Positions 43,674-53,296 are shown, counted from the first letter of the stretch. The stretch: DNA of 64,000 nucleotides from Alphaproteobacteria bacterium HGW-Alphaproteobacteria-7 (GCA_002842735.1 PHEB01000001.1:1-64000); one strand, 5' to 3'. Program-made: numbers and translations. The notes: generated from the sequence alone by a model not told the origin.

Positions 43674-44633
43674 TTAGCCGGGATTGCTCCAGCGCGCGAA
43701 GATTGCGGTGGGGAGCAGCCTGCCACCCTCACCTTCCTCGCGCACGGCAAGGTCGCCGTGTTCGATCTGGCCGGGCAGGTGGGCCAATGCCTCGGCCAGC
43801 AGGCCCGCAATCGCAAGGCTGCTCATCCGCACGGCATAGACGGTGAGGAAAAGGAAGCGGCTGTCGGCGTCGAGCAGCTTGGCGCAATCGGCGATCAGGC
43901 CGGGCAGGTGTTCTTCCAGCCGCCACACCTCACCATCCGGCCCGCGCCCGAACTTGGGCGGATCAAGGATGATCCCGTCATAACGCCGCCCGCGCCGCAC
44001 TTCGCGCGCGGTGAACTTCGCCGCGTCGTCCACTAGCCAGCGGACCGGGCGATCCTCCATGCCCGAAAGCACGGCGTTTTCCCGCGCCTGCGCCACGGAT
44101 TTCTTCGAGGCATCGACATGGGCGACCTTGCCGTGCCGCGACAGCGCGAGGCTACCAAGGCCGGTGTAGCCGAACAGATTCAAAAACTCGTGCGCTCCCG
44201 CGAAGGCGGGAGCCTCCGGCGGCGTGGGCGCTGGTTGCTTGAGGTCCCCGCCGTCGCGGGGACTCGCGCATTGGCGCATCCATTCCCACACCGGGGCCAT
44301 ATCGGGGAAGAATTGCAGGTGGCGGAACGGGGTGGGCTTGGCGGTGAAGCGCACATCATCCCACGCCAGCGGCCAACCGTCTTCGGGCAGATGTTCGCTG
44401 AATTGCCAGCGCCCGCCGCCATCCTCGTCCGATCCGGGGATGAATTCGCCCGCTGCGGGCCATTCAGCCGCGCGGGGCTGCCACAGGGCCTGGGGTTCGG
44501 GACGGATGAAGGCGCGGGGGCCAAACGCCTCCCACTTGCGCCCGGCCCCGCTGTCGAGCAGGCGGTACGCGCCTTCTGCATTTGGCCACCCGGTGCATTC
44601 CATCACCAGCGGCTGCTGGACGAGGTGTGCCAT
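43674..44633 (-). CDS. RlmI-like class I rRNA methyltransferase with repeat-derived insert
   Basis: The 319-residue SAM-dependent methyltransferase has NLFGYTGLGSLAL (SAM-binding), AKFTAREVRRGRRYDGIILDPPKFGRGPDG with the catalytic DPP motif, and a C-terminal SLAIAGLLAEAL. The family acts on rRNA bases, RlmI-like. Between WMRQC and FLNLFGYTG, residues ~122-148, lies an insert rich in Pro, Gly and Asp (SPRDGGD..PTPPEAPAFAG), encoded by a palindromic repeat. Its ATG overlaps the thrC stop by one base (TAATG), so it is coupled to thrC. Confidence 0.85.
   Translation of the reverse strand: MAHLVQQPLVMECTGWPNAEGAYRLLDSGAGRKWEAFGPRAFIRPEPQALWQPRAAEWPAAGEFIPGSDEDGGGRWQFSEHLPEDGWPLAWDDVRFTAKPTPFRHLQFFPDMAPVWEWMRQCASPRDGGDLKQPAPTPPEAPAFAGAHEFLNLFGYTGLGSLALSRHGKVAHVDASKKSVAQARENAVLSGMEDRPVRWLVDDAAKFTAREVRRGRRYDGIILDPPKFGRGPDGEVWRLEEHLPGLIADCAKLLDADSRFLFLTVYAVRMSSLAIAGLLAEALAHLPGQIEHGDLAVREEGEGGRLLPTAIFARWSNPG
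44192..44267. repeat. Palindromic repeat inserted in frame in an rRNA methyltransferase gene
   Basis: Arms GCGCTCCCGCGAAGGCGGGA (from 44192) and GGTCCCCGCCGTCGCGGGGA (from 44243) face each other in inverted orientation around a short middle. Each arm is a CCCGC..GCGGG mini-palindrome, the same design as at 10428-10500 and 21666-21739 but with diverged bases. The gene stays in frame and gains about 26 codons. Confidence 0.85.
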
Positions 44634-46048
44634 TACGCCTGCGATCCCGCAGCGTTCTCCAACACGTAATCACGGGTGGTGGCATAATCGCCCGCCAGTT
44701 CGGTGAAGCTTTCCGCCCGCCCGAACAGATCGCCCACGCGCGCGGGCAGCGACGGGCGCACGCCGATGGCACGTTCCACCGCGTCGGGGAACTTGGCCGG
44801 ATGCGCCGTCGCCAGCGTCACCAGCGGGACATCCGCAGCCACTACCCCTGCATCGACCACCGCCCGCGCGCAGTGCAACCCGACCCCGGTATGCGGATCG
44901 ATCACCTGCCCGGCGTGGCGGAACGCCCATTGCAGCGCCCGCGCGGTTTCGGCCTGATTGGCGCGTGCACTGGTGAACAGCGCCGCCGCGCTTTGCGCTT
45001 GCGCGTTGGTGAGCTGCATCGCCTTGGACGCTTCAAACCCGCGCATCTGCTCCGCCAGCGCCGCCCCGTCGCGCCCTGCCCCATCGAACAGCAGCCGTTC
45101 GAAATTGGAACTCACCTGAATATCCATCGACGGTGTGATCGTAGGCGTGACCCCGCCCGCCGAATAATCGCCGCTGGAAAGCGCGCGGTGCAGAATATCG
45201 TTGATGTTGGTGGCGACGATCAGCCGTTCAATCGGCAGGCCCATCTTCGCCGCGACATAGCCTGCAAACACGTCCCCGAAATTGCCGGTCGGCACAGAGT
45301 AAGCAACAGTCCGATCCGGCGCGCCGAGTTGCAGCGCGGACGCAAAGTAATACACCACCTGCGCCATCAGCCGCGCCCAGTTGATCGAATTGACCGCGCC
45401 GAGGTTCAACGCATGGGTCACGTCACCATCGTTGAACATCCGCTTCACATGGGCCTGCGCGTCGTCAAAATTGCCTTCGATCGCAAGATTGTGGACATTG
45501 GGCGCGCGCACCGTGGTCATCTGGCGGCGCTGCACATCGCTGACCCGGCCCTTGGGGTGGAGCATGAAGATTTCCACACGGTCCAGCCCCGCCACCGCCT
45601 GAATCGCGGCAGAGCCGGTATCCCCGCTGGTCGCGCCGACAATGGTGATGCGTTCGCCGCGCCGTTCAAGGAAGGTTTCGAACAGGCGGCCGAGCAATTG
45701 CAGCGCCACATCCTTGAACGCCAGCGTCGGGCCGTGAAACAGTTCAAGCAGCCAGTGTTGCTGATCCAGCTGCACCAGCGGAGTGACAGCAGCGTGGCCG
45801 AAATCGCCATAGACCGTGTGGCACAGCGCCAGCAGTTCATCCTCGGAAAGGCTGGGGGTGACAAACGGCGCCATGATCCGCGCGGCCAGATCAGGATAGG
45901 CGAGCCCGCGCATATCGCGGATCTCGGCTGCGCTGAACCGCGGCCATTCGGCTGGCAGATACAGCCCCCCATCGCTGGCGAGTCCCGCCAGCGTCACCCC
46001 TTCGAAATCGAGCGCCGGTGCGCTGCCGCGTGTCGATACGTATTGCAT
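44633..46048 (-). CDS. thrC: Threonine synthase ThrC
   Basis: The 471-residue PLP enzyme converts O-phosphohomoserine to threonine. It shows STRGSAPALDFEGVTLAGLASDGGLYLP at the N-terminus, the PLP-Lys in ALAFKDVALQ, and VGATSGDTGSAAIQA for the phosphate. Length matches the bacterial type-II form. It follows SURF1 by 13 bases and ends overlapping the methyltransferase gene, all on one strand. Confidence 0.96.
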   Translation of the reverse strand: MQYVSTRGSAPALDFEGVTLAGLASDGGLYLPAEWPRFSAAEIRDMRGLAYPDLAARIMAPFVTPSLSEDELLALCHTVYGDFGHAAVTPLVQLDQQHWLLELFHGPTLAFKDVALQLLGRLFETFLERRGERITIVGATSGDTGSAAIQAVAGLDRVEIFMLHPKGRVSDVQRRQMTTVRAPNVHNLAIEGNFDDAQAHVKRMFNDGDVTHALNLGAVNSINWARLMAQVVYYFASALQLGAPDRTVAYSVPTGNFGDVFAGYVAAKMGLPIERLIVATNINDILHRALSSGDYSAGGVTPTITPSMDIQVSSNFERLLFDGAGRDGAALAEQMRGFEASKAMQLTNAQAQSAAALFTSARANQAETARALQWAFRHAGQVIDPHTGVGLHCARAVVDAGVVAADVPLVTLATAHPAKFPDAVERAIGVRPSLPARVGDLFGRAESFTELAGDYATTRDYVLENAAGSQA

Positions 46049-46061
46049 ATGCGAACAGCGC

Positions 46062-46664
46062 CTAGCGGCGACGGCGGCGCAATGCCAGCACGTAGATGAC
46101 CAGCGCGGTCAGCGCGAAGAAGAACCACTGCCCGGCATAAGCGAGATGGTTGTTGGGCAGGTCGGCGGGGTCGGGAGCGGCATTCGCTGCGAGCCCGCCT
46201 ACTGGCGGGTCGGCGACAAGGCGCACCGCACCTTGCCGGTTGGGAGTGATCCACCCACTGACTTCGCCGCCTTCCCAGTTGGGCGGCATCTTGTCGGCAG
46301 ACCATCCCGCCTGCACATAGGCAATCTCGTCAGCTTCGGTCGTGGCCGTGGTCGTTCCGCATCCAATGATATGCACGAAACCGCTGCGTCCGGTCAGGCT
46401 GCGTCCGGAAATTGAACGCCAATCGCCCACCGTGAACAGGCAGTTGATGGCACTGCGCCGATACAGCACGGCATCGATCTCGGCCTCGGCCCCGGCGACG
46501 GGGAAGGTGACAGGATCATCATTGCTGACAGCCGCCTGATACTGCGCGATCAGCGCTTCCTTCTCGGCCTTGCGCCCCAATTGCCACACGCCGAGCGCGA
46601 TCATCGTTGCGACCGCTGCCAGCACCACGATGGTCGAGAATATCGGCACACGGCGGGCGGTCAT
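46062..46664 (-). CDS. SURF1-family cytochrome oxidase assembly protein
   Basis: The 200-residue protein has the SURF1 layout: an N-terminal membrane helix (IFSTIVVLAAVATMIALGVWQLGRK), a periplasmic domain with the WQLGR and GW motifs, YRRSAINCL, and a C-terminal helix (QWFFFALTALVIYVLAL). It helps heme a insertion into oxidase subunit I. The ATG at 46664 overlaps the DUF983 stop (ATGA); the longer frame from 46790 is not used. Confidence 0.92.
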   Translation of the reverse strand: MTARRVPIFSTIVVLAAVATMIALGVWQLGRKAEKEALIAQYQAAVSNDDPVTFPVAGAEAEIDAVLYRRSAINCLFTVGDWRSISGRSLTGRSGFVHIIGCGTTTATTEADEIAYVQAGWSADKMPPNWEGGEVSGWITPNRQGAVRLVADPPVGGLAANAAPDPADLPNNHLAYAGQWFFFALTALVIYVLALRRRRR

Positions 46665-47035
46665 TCTGCGCGTTCCTCGTATTGGTGATAGACCCACATG
46701 GTCTTGTAAAACCGCAAGCCAAAAATCACCGCGCCCGCCGTCACCGGCCCCCAGAACAGCAGCGAGGCCCACAGCGGCGGCCGCAGCCATTCATCCACGC
46801 CCAGCGCGGCGAGGATCAGCGCCAGCGCCAGTAGCATCGTCACCACGCCGACAAACCGCCCGCCGCGTTCAAGGCTGAGGAAATTCAGCCCGCACTCCGC
46901 GCATTCCGCGGCCAATCGCGCAGGCGCAGCAAACAGCGTCCTTGCCCCGCAACGGGGACACAAACCGGAAAGGGCAGCCGAGAATAATCCCGGCTGCCCT
47001 TTCTTTTCCGTCGGACTCTCATCCGCATCCATCAA
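46661..47035 (-). CDS. DUF983 membrane protein
   Basis: The 124-residue protein has two CxxC pairs (LCPRCG and CAECG) in the N-terminal cytosolic part, like a zinc-ribbon, followed by two membrane helices. DUF983 proteins lie next to cytochrome oxidase genes in alphaproteobacteria; an assembly role is inferred from this context. It overlaps ctaE and SURF1 by 4 bases each. Confidence 0.9.
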   Translation of the reverse strand: MMDADESPTEKKGQPGLFSAALSGLCPRCGARTLFAAPARLAAECAECGLNFLSLERGGRFVGVVTMLLALALILAALGVDEWLRPPLWASLLFWGPVTAGAVIFGLRFYKTMWVYHQYEERAE

Positions 47036-47901
47036 TGGAATTCAGCGCCCCAGCCGCCCCACACATAGACGGCGACGAACAGGAACAGCCACACCACATC
47101 GACAAAGTGCCAATACCAAGCGGCGGCTTCGAAACCGAAATGCTGGCGCGGGGTGAAGTGGCCGAGATAGGCGCGATACAGGCACACGCTGAGGAAGATC
47201 GTGCCGATCAACACGTGGAACCCGTGGAAGCCGGTCGCCATATAGAACGCGGATGAATAGGTGTTCCCGCCAAAGCCGAACGGCGCGACCGCATATTCAT
47301 AGGCCTGGATCGAGCTGAACAGCACCCCCAGCGCAATCGTCGCCCACAGGCCCTGCTTGAGCCCTTCACGATCACCGTGGATCAGCGAATGATGCGCCCA
47401 CGTAACCGTGGTGCCCGAACACAGCAGGATCAGCGTGTTGAGCAACGGCAGCGCGAAGGGATCGAGCACTTGCATGCCGGCTGGGATAAACGCGGCAACC
47501 GCGCCCGTTTGCCCGAACAGGCTCGTCGTCGCGCCAGTGGCGTGATCAAATTCCAACGGAGTCGGGAACAGCGCGAAATCAAAGAAGCTCCAGAACCAGC
47601 CGACGAAGAACATCACTTCGGACGCGATGAACAGGATCATGCCATACCGCATATGCAGCTGCACCACCGGCGTATGATCGCCGCGCTGGGCTTCGATCAC
47701 AACATTGCGGAACCACATGAAGAAGGTCGCGAGCAATCCTGCCAACCCGGCCCACACCACGACTTTGGATGCCATCCCGAACAGGTCGGGGTGAAAGCTC
47801 AGCACCATGCCGCTGGTGAAAGTCAGCGCCGAGATCGAGCCGATCAACGGCCAGATATCGGGTTCAAGGATGTGATAATCGTGGTTTGCCTTGCCAGCCA
47901 T
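47032..47901 (-). CDS. ctaE: Cytochrome c oxidase subunit III
   Basis: The 289-residue protein has seven membrane helices and typical subunit III motifs: FWSFFDFALFPTP, TVTWAHHSLIHGD, ATGFHGFHVLIGTIFL and YWHFVDVVWLFLFVAVYVWG at the end. It stabilises the aa3 oxidase core. It overlaps the DUF983 gene by 4 bases and is followed upstream by ctaG with a 32-base gap. Confidence 0.97.
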   Translation of the reverse strand: MAGKANHDYHILEPDIWPLIGSISALTFTSGMVLSFHPDLFGMASKVVVWAGLAGLLATFFMWFRNVVIEAQRGDHTPVVQLHMRYGMILFIASEVMFFVGWFWSFFDFALFPTPLEFDHATGATTSLFGQTGAVAAFIPAGMQVLDPFALPLLNTLILLCSGTTVTWAHHSLIHGDREGLKQGLWATIALGVLFSSIQAYEYAVAPFGFGGNTYSSAFYMATGFHGFHVLIGTIFLSVCLYRAYLGHFTPRQHFGFEAAAWYWHFVDVVWLFLFVAVYVWGGWGAEFH

Positions 47902-47933
47902 TGGTCGGTCCCGTCCCTGGGTTGCGTAAAGGT

Positions 47934-48539
47934 TCAGTTGGTGCGCGCGGACGCCGGGCTTACCGGGTCCTCAACGCGGTGAAAAGTATAGCTCAGCGTG
48001 ATCTGCTCAACGCCCTGCATGTTCGGATCGTCCAGCATTGCCGGATCGACGTAATACAAAACCGGCATAATCACTTCCTGCCCCGGAGCGAGGGTTTGTT
48101 CGGTGAAGCAGAAGCACTGGATCTTGTTGAAATACTGGCCTGCCTGCACCGGTGTCACATTGAAGGTCGCCATCCCGGTGATGGAGCGCGAACTTTCATT
48201 GCGGGCGACATAGGTGGCGATGTCGCGTTCACCAATGGTGATCGTGTCGGTCGCCTGGCTCGGGCGGAACGTCCACGGCATATCGCTCGAAGTGGAGGCA
48301 TCGAAGCGGATCGAGATTTTCTGCCCGGTCGCATTCACAGCGGCGCGGGCGGCCTCAACCTCGCTCGCCACCTGCGTGGTGCCGCCGAACCCGGTTACCT
48401 GGCAAAACAGCCGATAGAGCGGCACCGATGCATAGCCGAGACCGAGCATGAATACCGCACCCATGAACGCCAGCACGCCGACGCGCACATTGCTCCGCGT
48501 GGTTTCATTTGTCTGCATTACGGGCGGGTGCGATGCCAT
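47934..48539 (-). CDS. ctaG: Cytochrome c oxidase assembly protein CtaG/Cox11
   Basis: The 201-residue protein has an N-terminal membrane helix, FMLGLGYASVPLYRLFCQVTGFGGTT, and the periplasmic copper motif KIQCFCF near residue 155. Cox11/CtaG delivers copper to CuB of subunit I. The ATG at 48539 overlaps the small upstream gene stop by one base (TGATG). ATG at 48518 is an alternative. Confidence 0.96.
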   Translation of the reverse strand: MASHPPVMQTNETTRSNVRVGVLAFMGAVFMLGLGYASVPLYRLFCQVTGFGGTTQVASEVEAARAAVNATGQKISIRFDASTSSDMPWTFRPSQATDTITIGERDIATYVARNESSRSITGMATFNVTPVQAGQYFNKIQCFCFTEQTLAPGQEVIMPVLYYVDPAMLDDPNMQGVEQITLSYTFHRVEDPVSPASARTN

Positions 48540-48667
48540 CAACCGTCTCCGATCCGCACGATGGTGATTGCGTAGAACAACACCACGAAGAACAACAGCG
48601 TGCCCGCGACCACAAGGTTGCGGCTTTTCTGGCGGCGGCGGTATTCGGTTTCTTCTTCGGGGGTCAT
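48539..48667 (-). CDS. 42-residue single-helix protein between ctaB and ctaG
   Basis: A short frame encodes a charged start ([17 protein letters not shown]) and one membrane helix ([20 protein letters not shown]). It overlaps ctaB by 4 bases (ATGA) and ctaG by 1 base, so it is translationally linked to both. Small one-helix proteins in this place occur in other alphaproteobacterial ctaB-ctaG clusters (sometimes called CoxF); function unclear. Confidence 0.85.
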   Translation of the reverse strand: MTPEEETEYRRRQKSRNLVVAGTLLFFVVLFYAITIVRIGDG

Positions 48668-49614
48668 GCGATCCATCCCTGATAGGCCGCCACGCGGTCT
48701 GCCACCAATGCGGCAAACAGCACGAACAGATAGACGATCGAGTATTTGAACAAGCGCTTTTCGGGCAGCATTTTATCGTCCGCCGCCTTCATCCGCGTCG
48801 CCACCGGAACCGCCAGCGCGATGAACAGGGCCGACAAGACCACAGCGACCGAGCCATAGATCCAGCCCGTCCCGCCAATCGCCCACGGCGCGATCGCAAC
48901 CGGGGTCAGCAGCAGGGTGTAAAACATGATCTGGCGGCGCGTGACTTTCTCGCCCGCGACCACCGGCAGCATCGGGATGCCGACCTTGGCGTAATCAGAC
49001 TGCACGAACAGCGCCAGCGCCCAGAAATGCGGCGGTGTCCAGAAGAAGATGATGGCGAACAACAGCACCGGCATCGCGGTAATCTCACCCGTCACCGCGA
49101 TCCAGCCGATCAGCGGCGGAAACGCGCCCGCGCCGCCGCCGATGACGATGTTCTGCGGGGTGCGCGGTTTCAGCCACATGGTGTAGATCACCGCGTAATA
49201 GATGATCGCGCCCAGCAGCAGCGCCGCTGCCAGCCAGCCGATGGCGACACCCATCAGGCACACCGACACAGCAGACAGGAAAATCCCGAAATCGCGCGCA
49301 TCTTCACGCCGCATCCGCCCGGCGGGTAGCGGGCGGTTCATGGTGCGCTTCATCCCTTTGTCGATATCAGCTTCCCACCATTGATTGAGCGCAGCGGAAC
49401 CGCCCGCGCCCATCGAAATCGCGAGAATGGCGGTGAAGCCCAGCACCGGATGAATGCTGCCCGGCGCCGCCAGAACGCCGCAGATCGCGGTGAAGATCAC
49501 CAGCGTCATCACCCGCGGCTTGGTCAGCGCAAAAAAATCGCGCCATTCCGCCGGGAGCGCAGCCGCGGTTGCGGCGGCGCTGGTCGGGCTGATCGGGGGC
49601 GAGGCGGTGTCCAT
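48664..49614 (-). CDS. ctaB: Protoheme IX farnesyltransferase (heme O synthase)
   Basis: The 316-residue UbiA-superfamily protein has nine membrane helices and the Asp-rich [21 protein letters not shown] motif plus a second loop ([13 protein letters not shown]). It farnesylates heme b to make heme o for the aa3 oxidase. It overlaps the small gene downstream by 4 bases. A gap of 110 bases to ctaD holds no gene. Confidence 0.97.
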   Translation of the reverse strand: MDTASPPISPTSAAATAAALPAEWRDFFALTKPRVMTLVIFTAICGVLAAPGSIHPVLGFTAILAISMGAGGSAALNQWWEADIDKGMKRTMNRPLPAGRMRREDARDFGIFLSAVSVCLMGVAIGWLAAALLLGAIIYYAVIYTMWLKPRTPQNIVIGGGAGAFPPLIGWIAVTGEITAMPVLLFAIIFFWTPPHFWALALFVQSDYAKVGIPMLPVVAGEKVTRRQIMFYTLLLTPVAIAPWAIGGTGWIYGSVAVVLSALFIALAVPVATRMKAADDKMLPEKRLFKYSIVYLFVLFAALVADRVAAYQGWIA

Positions 49615-49724
49615 AATCTTCTAGTGTCTCATTGGCGAAGAGCGCGACATTGCCGCCGCGCCCCTGCCGATTGTTGTGCCGTTCGGTGTGGGGAGCCTAT
49701 GCCCCCCCCGACACCGCATGGCGA

Positions 49725-51431
49725 TCAGACCGTTGCCGGGCGGTGATCGTGGTAGTCGTGGTGATCCTCGATCACCGGCAGCGTTTCGAACTGGTGATAG
49801 GGTGGCGGGCTCGGCAGCGTCCATTCAAGCGTCGTCGCGCCTTCGCCCCACGGATTGGCCCCCGCCTTGCGCCCCGCCACCAGCGCATAGCCGATGTTGA
49901 CGAAGAAGAAGATCATCGACCCGGCCATGACGTAATAACCGTAAGAACTGAACTGGTTCCAGAATGTAAACGCCTCTGGGTAATCGGGGATCCGACGGGG
50001 CATCCCGTCCATTCCCAGGAAATGCTGCGGGAAGAAGATCATGTTCACCGCGATAAAGAACACCCAGAAATGCAGATGCGCAAGAAATTCAGAATGCATC
50101 CGCCCGCTCATCTTCGGGAACCAGTAATAGAAACCCGCGAACAGCGAGAACACTGCGCCCATCGACAGCACATAGTGGAAGTGGGCGACCACATAATAGG
50201 TATCGTGCAGGTTATCATCGACCCCGCCATTGGCCAGCACCACGCCGGTGACGCCGCCAATGGTGAACAGGAAGATGAAGCCCATCGCCCACACCATTGG
50301 CGATTTGAAGCTGATGCTGCCGCCCCACATGGTGGCGATCCAGCTGAAGATCTTCACGCCGGTTGGCACCGCGATCACCATGGTGGCAGCAGTGAAATAC
50401 ATCTTGGTGTTCACGTCGAGGCCCACGGTATACATGTGGTGCGCCCAGACGATAAAGCCGACCACGCCGATGGCAACCATCGCGTAGGCCATGCCCAGAT
50501 AACCGAACACCGGCTTCTTCGAGAAGGTGGCGACGATTTGCGAAATCATGCCGAAGCCCGGCAGGATCATGATGTAGACTTCCGGGTGGCCAAAGAACCA
50601 GAACAGGTGCTGATACAGCACCGGATCACCGCCGCCCGCCGGATCGAAGAAGGTCGTTCCGAAATTGCGGTCGGTCAGCAGCATGGTGATCCCCGCGGCG
50701 AGAACCGGCAGCGCCAGCAACAGCAGGAAGGCCGTGACCAGCACCGACCACACGAACAGCGGCATTTTGTGCAGGGTCATCCCCGGCGCACGCATATTGA
50801 AAATGGTGGTGATGAAGTTCGTCGCGCCGAGGATCGAACCCGCACCCGCAAGGTGGAGCGAGAAGATCGCGAAATCGACCGCCGGGCCAACCGAACCGCT
50901 GGTCGATAGCGGCGCATAGACCGTCCAGCCCGTGCCAGCGCCGGGGCCGGAACCGCCGGGAACGAACAGCGAGAACATCAGACTGAGGAAGCCCGCCACC
51001 GTCAGCCAGAACGAAATGTTGTTCATGCGCGGGAAGGCCATATCCGGCGCGCCGATCATCAGCGGCACGAACCAGTTGCCAAAACCCCCGATCATCGCCG
51101 GCATCACCATGAAGAAAATCATGATGAGGCCATGCGCGGTGATGAACACGTTCCACATATGCAACGCGGTGTTCATATCATTGGCGCCGCCCATGAACTG
51201 CGCCCACCAGGCCAGATATTGGATGCCGGGTTCGGCCAGCTCTACCCGCATGATCCCCGATATCGCCCCGCCCACGATCCCTGCGATGATCGCAAAGATG
51301 AGGTACATCGTGCCGATGTCCTTGTGATTGGTCGACATGAACCAGCGGGCGAAAAAGCCCGGCTTGTGGTCCGCGTGATCATGCGCGTGATCATCGCCGT
51401 GGATGTCAAAACCTTCTGCGGTGGTAGCCAT
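49725..51431 (-). CDS. ctaD: Cytochrome c oxidase subunit I
   Basis: The 568-residue heme-copper oxidase core has twelve membrane helices. Visible motifs include [18 protein letters not shown] (low-spin heme His), [17 protein letters not shown] (CuB His and cross-linked Tyr region), [13 protein letters not shown] (CuB His pair region) and [16 protein letters not shown] (heme a/a3 His). It ends with His-rich DYHDHRP. Paired with ctaC 35 bases upstream. Confidence 0.98.
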   Translation of the reverse strand: MATTAEGFDIHGDDHAHDHADHKPGFFARWFMSTNHKDIGTMYLIFAIIAGIVGGAISGIMRVELAEPGIQYLAWWAQFMGGANDMNTALHMWNVFITAHGLIMIFFMVMPAMIGGFGNWFVPLMIGAPDMAFPRMNNISFWLTVAGFLSLMFSLFVPGGSGPGAGTGWTVYAPLSTSGSVGPAVDFAIFSLHLAGAGSILGATNFITTIFNMRAPGMTLHKMPLFVWSVLVTAFLLLLALPVLAAGITMLLTDRNFGTTFFDPAGGGDPVLYQHLFWFFGHPEVYIMILPGFGMISQIVATFSKKPVFGYLGMAYAMVAIGVVGFIVWAHHMYTVGLDVNTKMYFTAATMVIAVPTGVKIFSWIATMWGGSISFKSPMVWAMGFIFLFTIGGVTGVVLANGGVDDNLHDTYYVVAHFHYVLSMGAVFSLFAGFYYWFPKMSGRMHSEFLAHLHFWVFFIAVNMIFFPQHFLGMDGMPRRIPDYPEAFTFWNQFSSYGYYVMAGSMIFFFVNIGYALVAGRKAGANPWGEGATTLEWTLPSPPPYHQFETLPVIEDHHDYHDHRPATV

Positions 51432-51466
51432 TGTCAGATACTCTTCCGATGATGTTCGTTTATGTC

Positions 51467-52468
51467 TTAGCGCGCGGTCAGCGCGGCAACCTTTTCGGGC
51501 GCGGCGGCGGCGTCTCCGTCCGCTTCATCACCCGGCATTGTGCCGCCTTGCGCCTTCACCCATGCGGCAAACTGTTCCGGCGGCAGCGCCTCTACCGCGA
51601 TCGGCATATAGGCGTGGCGTGAACCGCACAGTTCGGAACACTGGCCGTAATAGACGCCCGGCTCCTTGATGGTCAGCAGCTTTTCATTGAGCCGCCCCGG
51701 CACCGCGTCCATCTTGAACCACAGCGACGGCACGGCAAAGGCGTGGATCACATCGCTGCCAGTGGTCTGGATGCGCAGCGGCACACCTGCGGGCACCACC
51801 ATGCGGTTATCCACCGCCAGCTTCGCCGGTTCGCCGCGCTTCAACGCTTCGTCATCGGGCAGCATATTGGAAATCACCTCGAACTCACCGTGATCGGGAT
51901 AGGTGTAGCCCCAATACCACTGATAGCCGGTCGCCTTGATCGTCACCGCATCAGCGGGCGGTGTTTCATATTGGCGTGCCAGCAGCGTAATCGAAGGCAC
52001 CGCGATCACCACCAGAATGATCACCGGAACAATCGTCCACACCACTTCGATCATGGTGTTGTGCGTCGTCTTGGACGCCACCGGGTTCGCCCTGCGGTTG
52101 AACCGCACCACCACAAACAGCAACAGGCCGAGCACCAGCAGACAGATGATCGTGATCACCGGCATCAGAATCGCATCGTGCATCCACAGCGCGTAATCGC
52201 CATTGTTGGAATACTGATCCTGAAACGTCAGGCTCTTGATCGGGTCGTCCTGATAGGCCGTTGGCATGCCCTTGCCCTTGGTCGGGGCCATCCGGGTGTA
52301 ATCGCCCGCCGTCACGGTCGAAGCCTCCGTGACCGATTCGATCAGGCCAGCATCCGGCGCAGTCGCCTGCAATGCCGGAGCACCAATCGCCGCATCTTGC
52401 GCGCCTGCACCAACCGGCGCGAACAGCGCCATGCCAGCGGCCAGCGCCGCGAGAGTAGCCAACTTCAT
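51467..52468 (-). CDS. ctaC: Cytochrome c oxidase subunit II
   Basis: The roughly 333-residue protein has a signal peptide, two membrane helices (around residues 115-175) and a periplasmic cupredoxin domain with the CuA site: [17 protein letters not shown] (CX3C and Met/His ligands). [12 protein letters not shown] is the electron-entry Trp region. Four in-frame ATGs precede MKLATLAAL (52507, 52495, 52492/52489, 52480); I use the one giving a standard signal peptide, but none has a strong ribosome-binding site. It is the first gene of the oxidase run. Confidence 0.95.
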   Translation of the reverse strand: MKLATLAALAAGMALFAPVGAGAQDAAIGAPALQATAPDAGLIESVTEASTVTAGDYTRMAPTKGKGMPTAYQDDPIKSLTFQDQYSNNGDYALWMHDAILMPVITIICLLVLGLLLFVVVRFNRRANPVASKTTHNTMIEVVWTIVPVIILVVIAVPSITLLARQYETPPADAVTIKATGYQWYWGYTYPDHGEFEVISNMLPDDEALKRGEPAKLAVDNRMVVPAGVPLRIQTTGSDVIHAFAVPSLWFKMDAVPGRLNEKLLTIKEPGVYYGQCSELCGSRHAYMPIAVEALPPEQFAAWVKAQGGTMPGDEADGDAAAAPEKVAALTAR

Positions 52469-52612
52469 ACGGGTATGCATCTGACCCATCATCATGTGCC
52501 CAAACAATATCTAAGTTATGACCCCATACTGCAAATCGGCGCATTGCGTCAGCAAGCGTTGAAAAACAGCGTTCCGCCAGCAGATATGCCAGCCTCATCC
52601 TCGCCCTTAGCC

Positions 52613-52636
52613 GCGCTTGCCGAGGGCCTCAAGCGC
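52613..52636 (+). promoter_or_regulatory. Hairpin in the pyrE leader
   Basis: GCGCTTG (52613-52619) and CAAGCGC (52630-52636) form a perfect 7-bp stem with a 10-base loop, five bases before the AGGGAG ribosome-binding site of the 21-codon leader ORF. It could modulate access to that site or act as a weak attenuator. No T-run of terminator strength follows (TTCT only). Confidence 0.45.
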
Positions 52637-52652
52637 TTCTAGGGAGAAAATT

Positions 52653-52718
52653 ATGCAAGCCTCCATGATTGCCGCGCAAGTCGGCGCTTCCCAACAGTTT
52701 TTCAGAGCACAATCATGA
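52653..52718 (+). CDS. 21-residue leader ORF overlapping the pyrE start
   Basis: An ATG at 52653 is preceded by AGGGAG (52641-52646) and opens a 21-codon frame (MQASMIAAQVGASQQFFRAQ plus S). Its TGA overlaps the pyrE ATG (ATGA at 52715-52718). pyrE itself has no ribosome-binding site of its own in that position, so the leader probably drives pyrE translation by coupling. The peptide does not resemble a known leader; no pyrimidine-related codon bias is apparent. Confidence 0.55.
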   Translation: MQASMIAAQVGASQQFFRAQS

Positions 52719-53296
52719 CCGAAGACGACGTATTGGCAGAGTTCCGCGCATCGGGCGCTTTGCTCGAAGGGCATTTCAAGCTGTCTTCGGGCAGGCATAG
52801 CGGGCATTACCTGCAATGCGCCCGCGTGCTGATGAACCCCGCCCGCGCCGCGCGGCTGGCCGCAGCGGTGGTGGCCGGCATCCCGGCAGATGTGCTTGAC
52901 GCGGTGGACGTGGTCGTCTCCCCGGCGATGGGCGGCATCATCATCGGCCACGAAGTGGGCCGCGCGCTGGGCAAGGATGCGCTGTTCCTCGAACGGCCCG
53001 ACGGGGTATTCAACCTGCGGCGCGGCTTTGCGCTGGAGAAGGGTGCCAAGGTGCTGATGGTCGAAGATGTCGTCACCACCGGACTTTCCAGCCGCGAAGC
53101 TATCGCCGCTGTCGCGCGCGAAGGGGGTGAGGTGATCGCCGAATGCGCGATCATCGACCGGTCTTGCGGTTCGGCCCAACTCGGCGTGCCGTTCTACCCG
53201 CTGCTCGCCATTGATTTTCCGACCTATGATGAAGGCGACATCCCCGAAAGCCTGGCGCGCATCGACGTGACCAAGCCCGGAAGCAGAAAAGCATGA
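52715..53296 (+). CDS. pyrE: Orotate phosphoribosyltransferase PyrE
   Basis: The 193-residue enzyme attaches ribose phosphate to orotate in pyrimidine synthesis. It has LSSGRHSGHYLQCARVL, the helix VVSPAMGGIIIGHEVG, and the PRPP-binding VLMVEDVVTTGLSS. It starts in the ATGA shared with the leader ORF and overlaps pdxJ by 4 bases. Confidence 0.97.
   Translation: MTEDDVLAEFRASGALLEGHFKLSSGRHSGHYLQCARVLMNPARAARLAAAVVAGIPADVLDAVDVVVSPAMGGIIIGHEVGRALGKDALFLERPDGVFNLRRGFALEKGAKVLMVEDVVTTGLSSREAIAAVAREGGEVIAECAIIDRSCGSAQLGVPFYPLLAIDFPTYDEGDIPESLARIDVTKPGSRKA

Noticed and set aside
49632..50909. Long plus-strand frame (425 codons) opposite ctaD
   Set aside because: Its translation is His/Arg-rich with no recognisable domain and the opposite strand encodes oxidase subunit I.
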